The position numbers and the translations under genes were made by a program. This document shows, piece after piece, positions 56,001 through 64,000 of a stretch of 64,000 nucleotides of DNA. The notes below the pieces were generated by a model. That model saw only the letters and a list, made by a program, of their open reading frames with translations. It searched no databases and was not told the origin of the DNA. Every line of letters begins with the position of its first letter. The first letter of the stretch is position 1. Source of the stretch: Holacanthus passer (taxonomy: Eukaryota > Chordata > Actinopteri > Pomacanthidae); contig JAFREQ010000003.1 in assembly GCA_025331565.1 (NCBI GenBank), positions 9,107,001 through 9,171,000 on the forward strand, given 5' to 3'.

Positions 56001-59000
56001 GTATTATGACGTGATGTACTCCAAGAAGGGAGCGGCGTGGGTGAACGAGACGGGGAAGAAAGAGGTCACGAAGCAGACAGTGGCGTATTCACCGCGCTCC
56101 AAACTGGGGACGCTCCTGCCAGAGTTTCCAAATGTCAAAGACCTAAATTTGCCTGCCAGCCTGCCAGAGGAGAGGGTAAACAGGAGTTTTAAAAGTCCAT
56201 CCTTACATACCCCCACCCCCTACACCTCTCCCTGCCATCGCACCATCTCTGCACCCCCTCTGGCTCCGGCCTTTTATCTGCCCCGGGACCTTCACTGGGT
56301 TTGCATTTAGAGAAGGACCTTGAGGATTTATATGCTGGCTCCTCACTAACTCTTAATCTTTTGGGGGAGATAATAAGATCTAGCAATGGACAAAGGACAG
56401 GCACTAGCTGTCCGGCTTTTAAAGAGGGGCCATGATTTTAAATGGTTTGTGTTTTGCTGATCTCTAAAGCTCGTTTTATATTACTCCAGCCTAGACCTGT
56501 AACATGTATTTATTGGTTCACATGCTTTGTATGAGATTTATTTTCTTGTTTTTGCCCCACGTTTTCCCAAAAGAGAAAAAAAAGCTATTAAGTGTGTGAT
56601 GTAATGAGATTAATACTCTGTTATTGCCCACAGGTGTCAACCTTCATCATGATGTACAGAACGCACTGTCAGAGGATACTGGACACTGTTATTCGAGCCA
56701 ACTTTGATGAGGTAAGGTTTCTTCTGTTTTAAAATTCAAATTCTGTTTTACCAAAATCTGTTTGATTGTATATAACTGAACTTTTATTTCCTGTAGTAGT
56801 GATTATTGTGGTCTGTGTATGTGGTATTTTCAGGTCCAAAGCTTCTTGCTGCACTTCTGGCAGGGTATGCCGCCTCACATGCTGCCTGTCCTCGGCTCCC
56901 CCACCGTGGTGAACATAGTGGGTGTTTGTGACTCCATCCTCTACAAGGCCATCTCTGGGGTGCTGATGCCCACCGTCCTGCAAGCACTGCCTGACAGGTG
57001 AGCACGTGCTGTAACCTTCGCTTTTCAAATGAGTGAATTTTCTGCTGTCACTTAAGAGTAAAGCTTTATTCTTATTTGTGCAAAGTAAGTCTGCGGCGTG
57101 AATTGAAGTTTATCATTTAGTTCAGTGAATTCAGCTATTTACCAAACTTTAAGCTATCTTGTAATTTTTCTTTCTGATCTAATAATACCATGTACTTTAA
57201 AGGCTTATGCTTGGAAACAGCATATTGACTCAAAGCCCACTTACTGGCTTTTTCTGTAGCTTTTCACTACATGTCATTCTTCTTCATTAATTTTTTTAGT
57301 TGGTTAGATCTTTATGTTTTGCTCAGACAAAAGAAGTAATTTGAAGACCTCACATTGGATTCTGGGAAATTTGCATCATTTCATAAACAAAAAAATATCT
57401 TGATTATTTAAGAGAATAATCAGCAGATTAATCTATAATGAAAATAATTGTTTATTGTTGCTCTAATTAAAAAATTATTTCTGAGGTATTAATTGTATTT
57501 CTGTTTGTCCTCATCCACACAGTTTGACTCAGGTTATTCGAAAATTTGCCAAACAGCTTGATGAGTGGCTAAAAATTGCACTTCATGACCTTCCTGAAAA
57601 CCTGAGGAATATCAAATTTGAATGTGAGTATAAAATCCACATCTGCTCATAACGAGTTATGTTACAGTTAGTTTACATCATAGTATATTTGTTTTTAAAC
57701 AGAAAGTTTAAGTGATAGCGGAAGATTAACCATATTTTTTCTCCTTTTTTTGTTTCCAGTGTCCAGGAGATTTTCTCAGATTCTAAAGCGGCAAACATCC
57801 TTAAACCATCTATGTCAGGTGCCTATCAGGGTCTGAATGTTTTCTAATAAAATCCATATGAACAAACACAGCTGATAAGGGATATGGGTATGCTTGTGTA
57901 AGTAATATTGTTGATTTATCTGTCCCAAGGCGTCGCGGACTGTAATAAACAGTGCCGACATCACCTTTCAAATGCTGGAGGACTGGAGGAATGTGGACTT
58001 GAACAGCATCACCAAGCAGACACTTTACACCATGGAGGACTCACAAGAGGAGCACAGGCAGCTTATTATCCACTGTAAGTCCATGTGTTTCAGCTAATTC
58101 TGCTTTAACACACGCAGCCGGACAGAGATTTACACTCCACTTCCACACAAACAGCACGCAGAGGGACAATCATTCCCACGACCAGCAGAGTCAAAGCATT
58201 AATGATGGAGACCAAAAGGTTAAACAAGTTCACTTGCCTCTGAAAATACCCTGTGGAGCATCTCCAATTCACTCCTGCCTCGCTCCTCTGAATCAGTCCT
58301 GAAGGGATCAGAGGTCACAGACATGTAGAAGTTGCCACTTGCATCCAAATTTCTCTGTTTTTCAGCTCTCACGTGATGTAAAATACTATGTAACCTGATG
58401 TTCTCCCTCCTGTCGCAGTGTATCAGGAGTTCGACCGTCTCCTAGAGGAGCAGTCTCCAATCGAGGCGTACATCGAGTGGCTGGACTCCATGGTGGACCG
58501 CTGTGTCGTCAAGGTCAGACAGCAAAAACTTTTTTAAGCCTGGTCTGACTGAGCATTTTTGCAGAAAGTGTCTTTTGTTGTAGTTGCACAGATGAAGTTT
58601 ATATATTACGCATTTCCACCTTTGATGCTGAGAAGTCATTTTAACTAAATGTTTGAAGTGCTAGCGCCGCAGAAGTCTGATTATTTAGCCCTTAAACAGA
58701 CACCTGCGGCTGGAGGCCACTCGTCTCTGCATGTCTTTCTTCCACAGAGGCACTTACATTGCAATCCTCCCAGTTAATGATGTCTTCAAGCTTCCCATTT
58801 GCGTCCATTATGTGCCAGATATGGGCTTGTAAAATTTGGTCGCCCTGGCAACGTCTTGGACTGCCCAGACAATAGTTCAATAGGAAGGCGTGTCCCTGGG
58901 GGCAAATTAAATAGTTGACTTGTTGACATGTTTTTCGTTCCTGAGGGTTAAGCCCCAATGCGGACCTGGGGGTTAATTCTACCCAGCCATCCCGACCCTT

Positions 59001-61914
59001 CCCCCCTTTTCTCATGGAAATGTTCTCTCTAGGTGGCAGGCAAGAGGCCCGGGTGCCTGAAGAAGGTGGCCCAACAGTTCCTGCTGATGTGGTCGTGTTT
59101 CGGGACCAGAGTCATCCGGGATATGACCCTCCACAGCGCGCCCAGCTTTGGTGAGCTGCTAATGCTTTGTCATCATTCCTGAACGCATCAGACAGGAAAT
59201 ACACAACTCTGACGGCACTTCATGAGCATGAGGGAAAGTTAGTTATGTTTATTGTGTCATGCATAAACAAGGGACCACACAGGTTTATTAGATATTAAAA
59301 GACTGTTGCAATACACAAATAAAATCTGCCACATTAAAGGCACAACTCAAGCTTTTTATAATCATCCATTCTGAAGAACTCATTAGAAAAACACATTCCA
59401 GTAAAACGCATAGCCCTTAAATTATCATTTGATGAACAATAAAACATGAAATTGACTTTGTCTTCAATCTCAGAAAATCAAATCACATAAACAGAATTTT
59501 TCCTTTCATAGAGAACATTACATCTGCCTGTTTCTGTAGTTTCTATAGCTATAGCTGACAGCCGCAGTTTTTCATGAGGCAATGTGTTTCCACTGTAGAT
59601 TTGTACTAAACATCAATCGAACATCTTTTTTCCTATACATAAGTAATGAAATAAAGGGATGTCCATATAAAATATAGATGTTTCTAGTGAGCTGTTGTTC
59701 AGACATATTCACATCTGTTCCAAGAAAAAATCTAACATTTATGCCCATATCACCGCTGATGGTCAAAGCTGGCATCCAATTATAAACTCCAGATTTAACT
59801 CAGGATTCCTCTTTTGTATGAATCTCAAGTGTGAAATTAGGAGAGAGCCGAAACAACTAAAATGGCTGCTTTACTAGGTTGTTGTGCACAACCAAGGTTT
59901 GCAATAAGCGAAGTGAGTTGTAAAAATGAAAGAAAAGAAAATGGCTTCTCTTTCCTCCACTTGTGTCCTTTGGACCTGTCTGTGAATATCAAAGACACAG
60001 CTGGTTGCAGTGTTTTGATAAAGCAGGTCTCTGTGCACAAACAGCTAATTAACAAAAGCCGCCCCTCCCCTCTCCCGATGTGTTTGCCTGTCTTTTCCAT
60101 TTTATGACCGGTCAGTATTACAGCCCGCTCCCTTGAATAGCCACAAGTGTTTATTATGCGCACGACGGCAGCAGCGACGGGCACAATGACACAATTGTGA
60201 CACTCCCTCACATGCCACGGTCTCGTCTTCCCTGCGACCCCGGGACTGACTCGGTACACGGAAAAAATTCCATTTCTTTTTAATAACAGCCGCCGTCCTG
60301 TCAGCCTGCAGGATGTGATGTCATCACATGGATGCTTTTAGAAATGCTTCAGTCTTAATGGTCTTCATCATTTAGGTCCTTTCCCTAAACACGGATATCC
60401 TCTTAGGTTTCTTTTCCACCCAGCTGACACACACCCTCACCATGTTCATCGGTCACTATTTACACACATTAACTTCCATATAATCTCTTAGTCTTTGGTA
60501 CAAATAACACCTCTTTCATCCTGTCTGTCTGTGTGCAGGGTCCTTCCACCTGATACACCTCATGTTTGATGATTATGTGCTTTACCTGCTGGAGTCCCTG
60601 CACTGCCAGGAGCGAGCCAATGACCTGATGAGGGCCATGAAGGGAGAGGGCAGCACAGGTGAGACTGCTACCTGGACGTCTAATCAGCAACTAATGACAG
60701 CACAGCACAAACATGTCTTGTACAATAGTTGGCCAAGAAATGAAGTTGCAGAATGATAAGATAGCGTCCATTGAAAATTTCCAAGAATTATGTGCTGTTA
60801 TTTCTTTTAATCCATTTTTCAAGTAATCATCCCAAACAATCGGTGGTTCCAGCTCATGAATTGTGAGGATTTGCTGCTTTTCTTTGTTTTATGTGAAAAA
60901 ATAAAACTGGCTAGCTTTGGTTTGGGGCTGTTGGTGAAACCAAACAAGCAAATTGAATACTTGACCTTGATGTATTTTTATTTATATAAAACATTTAATG
61001 CACCAAACGATAATCGATTCATTGCAAAAATAAATCAGCTGATTAATCAGTAATGAAAATAATTGTTAATTGATCATTTGTTTCATTTTTTTTCTCAAAA
61101 AGATGAACTGGATTCTCTTCGAGATCTCTCTGTACTCTAAAACAAAACAAAACAAAGTATAAAAAGATATTTTCATTACAGCTTGAAACCTCAAATTTTA
61201 TTTCACATGAGGTCCCTGTTGTCCTAATGGTCTGTCCTCTCCTGACACCTTCAGCAGAGAGAGAGGAGGAATTCACGCTGACAGAAACCACCCCCACCTC
61301 CCCGTCTCCAGGATCCTACTCTCCCGCTCGCTCGGTCCACTCTGTGGGTGTTTCCTCGGCCAGCTCCCCGACAGCAGCCGTGTCCCCAGAGTACACCGGA
61401 GTCAACTCCACCACAGGTGAGACAGACCTAAATAAGCACGAGTCTCACGGCACATAGTTTCCCTGCGCCAACACATTTGTCTCTGTGTCCATATATGTGT
61501 CTACCAGGCGCTGTTCAGTCATATACCTGGTCCCTTACATACACAGTGACAACAGCCGGCGGCTCCACCCCAGAGGCCGGGCAGCAGCTGTCCTGTATGA
61601 GGAACAGCGCTCCAGTTCCACCTCCGTCCTCCACCCACCGGATGCCAGTCTACACCCACAGAGAGGAGCATGGGTAATTATGATTTTACTATTAAAATTT
61701 GCTTTTAAGGCATTTTGGAAACATTTTTATTTTGCTGGAGGATTTCTTCACTGAATTTTTCTCACTCCATTCTAGGTATACTGGTAGCTACAACTATGGC
61801 AGCTACGCCAACCAGCATTCTCACTCCATCCAGAGCCAGTATCCCAGTCTGGCCCACGAGCCGACGATCCCAGCCCCCCTCCACTACTCCGCCTACCACC
61901 GGTCATCTGCACAG
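47022..61914 (+). CDS. rfx4: Transcription factor RFX4, 17 coding exons, 3' end outside the window
   Basis: RFX family winged-helix factor. RFX4 binds X-box DNA in neural progenitors and controls dorsal brain patterning and cilia genes in vertebrates. Exons: 47022-47064, 49579-49665, 49905-49965, 53740-53863, 55288-55349, 55962-56175, 56634-56711, 56834-56997, 57523-57623, 57760-57818, 57930-58074, 58419-58513, 59033-59150, 60539-60658, 61255-61416, 61508-61673, 61776-61914. They sum to 1938 nt, 646 codons, phase 0 at the end. The first exon encodes [14 protein letters not shown], the start of the brain-type RFX4 isoform. The DNA-binding domain is at ~62-136 and the conserved B, C and dimerisation regions at ~200-470. 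A Ser/Thr/Pro-rich tail follows, then the Tyr-rich [13 protein letters not shown] segment. The last exon seen ends in SSAQ; mammals continue for about 90 residues, so the terminal exon(s) must lie beyond 64000. Confidence 0.96.
49905..56175 (+). other. rfx4: RFX DNA-binding domain exons (3-6)
   Basis: The winged-helix domain is spread over exons 3 to 6: [19 protein letters not shown], then [20 protein letters not shown], then [14 protein letters not shown]. The recognition helix and the wing residues ([16 protein letters not shown]) are those of all vertebrate RFX proteins. Intron 3 (49966-53739) is the largest intron of the gene lying wholly within the window and separates the first residues of the domain from the rest. 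Confidence 0.93.
54770..54865 (+). repeat. Polypurine tract in rfx4 intron 4
   Basis: Nearly uninterrupted A/G for ~85 bp (aaaaagagaggaagggaaga and onward to gggtgggagg). Polypurine/polypyrimidine tracts of this size can form triplex DNA. Confidence 0.7.
57230..57475 (+). repeat. R1 repeat
   Basis: Contains cacattggattctgggaaat, then aagagaataatcagcagatt and aatgaaaataattgtttatt, in rfx4 intron 8. It ends about 50 bp before exon 9. Confidence 0.55.
58690..58990. promoter_or_regulatory. rfx4: Candidate element with an RFX X-box, rfx4 intron 12
   Basis: High-complexity tract in the second half of intron 12. It contains GTCGCCCTGGCAAC at 58839-58852, which fits the X-box consensus (GTNRCC, 0-3 nt, RGYAAC) fully and differs from the perfect palindrome GTTGCCATGGCAAC at 2 of 14 positions. 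The surrounding sequence (ttgcgtccattatgtgccag, gggggcaaattaaatagttg) shows no repeat character. Confidence 0.5.
60790..61080 (+). repeat. R1 repeat, near full length
   Basis: Contains ggttccagctcatgaattgt, then gaggatttgctgcttttctt, then ctgattaatcagtaatgaaa, in rfx4 intron 14. Confidence 0.6.
61251..61257 (+). other. rfx4: NAGNAG tandem acceptor of rfx4 exon 15
   Basis: TTCAGCAG offers acceptors ending at 61254 or 61257. The first gives Ser-Thr-Ala-Glu-Arg, like human RFX4 (STAE). The second would drop one residue while keeping the frame. The site lies at the border between the dimerisation region and the Ser/Pro-rich tail. Confidence 0.65.
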
Positions 61915-64000
61915 GTCAGTCACCCGAGAACTAGGGTTCAATAACATTTAAATTGGATGTTAGTTAATTAATGAATTGGCTTAGTTAATTGAAATTTGTT
62001 TGAATCCCTTATGGAAAATGATGTAGACACAGATCTTCTAAAAATGTCCCATATAGAAAATGATAAATAACTAATTCTCAAAAATTTACAATCAGGAAAC
62101 TAAAACTCAAGCTTTGCCAGATAGATAAACAGTACAGGATATGTACTGTACATCAGGTGAGAGCCACATCCTCATGTATTTAGATACATTAAAAAAAAAA
62201 AGAAATGAAATAGTAAAAGTAAATAAAGCAATACGTTATGTCCTAAATTCAAAGGTGTACATAAGTAAATGTTCAGAAGTATTATCAACAAAATCAACTC
62301 AAACGTTCAAAAATAAGACTAGTCATTAGGCAGTATGAGCATACGTAGCATTGGGTGTTTTAAGCTATAACAGTTTGTCATATTTTATAAGATCATATGT
62401 TTTGTGTGTAAAATCTGCAAAGTAACTGTAGTTGTCAGTAGTTGGAGTGAATAATTCAATATTTCCTTCTGAAATGAAATGGAATAGAAGTTTAAAGTAG
62501 CATAACATGGAAATATGAAAGTAATATTGTATTTGTAAAATTGTATTTTAGTAGAACACTTGAAAGGAGTGAAATTCAGTTTTGCATTAGTCAAATAACA
62601 AAATAAAATGAATGTGATGTTTGCAATAATGTGTGTGAATATGAGTGTGTGTATGTGTAAACTCAGACTAATGGGTAAACCGTGTGCATCCACAATACAG
62701 AGCAGTGTCACACTGTGCAGTGTTGGCTGTGCATAAATGTGCCCAGAAAGATGTGTCGAGATACAGTATGTACAGAAACATGTAGGTGTTTATAGACGAT
62801 ATGTGGAGATGCCTGAAGCACGAGTGGGTACACAGCACAGCAGCAGTAGCTCTGGTACGAGTGAATGAGTATCATCAGGCTGGTCTTTTAAAATGTAAAC
62901 TGCCCTTTAAAGAGAGCAAATAGAAGACTGAAGATTTAAAAATGAGGAGTTACTAGGATGAGATGGAGTCGCTGCTGCTGCTGCCATGTAGCGACTGGTG
63001 TGAGGTAGCTCTTTTGATGGTAATTTCCTGTCAAGGGCCCTCCAGTCTCCGCTGCCTTTATAGTGGGAGGAGATCAGCTGGGCCTCAGTGGTCGCAGTGT
63101 TTCTGCGTCCCTGAAAGTCCCCGAATCACCCTCTCCACACAGCGGAAGCAGACAGTGAAAGGTGGCTCGGCTGGGGCCAAGAGGGGCCCTGCTCTGTTAC
63201 TCCTCTTTCCAGCTCTCAATAGTCTCTTCATCTGTTTGAGCCAGTAGCCACAGAGCAGGGCAAGGGGGCGTTTATTAAAATATTGTTATTCAATGGTCTC
63301 TTTTCTGCTTGTGAACAAGAGGCAGCTGAGCCGTCTGTTCTGCTCTCTGACCTGCGCTGACTGTCTTTTTCCATGCCGCGATCCCTTATAATGGAATCGA
63401 CTGTCGTGTTTATATTTAGTGAGAAAAGGGAAAAGGGTCCTACTTCCACTTTTTTTTTAGGCCTGTCTGAGCTTAAATCAGGCACAATGCCTGCACTTTG
63501 TCTGTGCGAGAGGTTGGGGATGGAGCTGAGACGAACACAAAACTTTGTCGGATCCCCATCTGTCCAAACTATTCTTGTCAACAGGCAGATTTAGTCAGAG
63601 CTGTTTGGTTTTGGTCACCACAGGCAACAAACATAACACAGGAAAAACTCCTTTTTTCTGCTGATGTCTAATTTTCTTAAGTGGCCTAATTTTCTATTTT
63701 GCGACTGCGGTACAATTCGTGAAGCAATTTCCCTTGACAGGAAATTACCATCGGCAGGGTCGGATCACACGGTATCAAATATGATATCAGCAGGGCGATA
63801 GTGTCCCTTTGAGGACACTCAGGTCATGTCCTCTGTAAATTTTCTGGTAGTTTTTAGGTTTCTTTAACCTGAGGTGAGTTTAAAAAGTAACACATGGTTA
63901 GTCTGATCTGTCTTTTTTAGTGTTTTTTGACTCAGTGTGTTAAGATTTTACTGCCTTTAGGTCAATTAGTTTATTCCTGACTTTGTGGAGAAGGCAGCAT
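61915..64000 (+). other. rfx4: Large rfx4 intron running off the window
   Basis: It starts with a CAG|GTCAGT donor and no acceptor joined to the expected C-terminal RFX4 sequence is found before the window ends. The first kilobase is AT-rich. About 62960-63830 is more complex and GC-richer, with a small inverted repeat (AATTTCC ... GGAAATT, 63726-63746) and TATCAAATATGATATC; it may hold regulatory sequence. No tRNA, repeat element or other gene was recognised. Confidence 0.6.

Overview
The window is vertebrate nuclear DNA, almost certainly from a teleost fish and probably a percomorph. The genes have many small exons with GT..AG introns. The proteins read as close counterparts of human ones. 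The introns are compact for a vertebrate and carry interspersed repeats typical of fish. Exon boundaries were read by eye from splice signals, codon phase and remembered family sequence. For every gene, all exon lengths and phases add up to one open frame. No prokaryotic features, CRISPR array, viral gene or toxin gene was seen.

Four protein genes lie head to tail on the + strand. (1) ppfibp1 (liprin-beta-1) has 27 coding exons from 3819 to 18946 and encodes about 994 aa: a coiled-coil half followed by three SAM domains. The first 3.8 kb of the window is its 5' intronic or upstream sequence. (2) An EndoU-type secreted endoribonuclease gene spans 20862-23488 with 8 exons and 313 aa; the signal peptide and the His/His/Lys catalytic set are present. 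(3) polr3b, the second largest subunit of RNA polymerase III, spans 24215-43813 with 28 exons and 1132 aa and is complete to the C-terminal zinc site. (4) rfx4, a winged-helix transcription factor, starts at 47022. Its first 17 coding exons (646 aa) lie inside the window and the final exon or exons fall beyond position 64000.

The genes are not one pathway. ppfibp1 is a cell-cortex and synapse scaffold, the EndoU protein is a secreted RNase, polr3b is housekeeping, and rfx4 is a neural developmental regulator. The large introns of polr3b (introns 10, 12, 15, 19, 23 and 24), the 3.2 kb before rfx4 and several rfx4 introns contain homeodomain-, SOX-, POU- and RFX-like sites in sequence that does not look like decayed repeat. 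This suggests a regulatory block for rfx4 that runs through its housekeeping neighbour.

The points most worth a second look are: a near-consensus X-box (the RFX binding site) inside an rfx4 intron, a 33-nt microexon and a 45-nt cassette exon in ppfibp1, two TTCAGCAG tandem acceptors, a 21-bp-arm hairpin in polr3b intron 10, a 167-bp MITE with 16-bp terminal inverted repeats, and at least nine copies of one dispersed repeat. I found no previously undescribed biological system. This is a conventional gene locus with interesting splicing and regulatory details.
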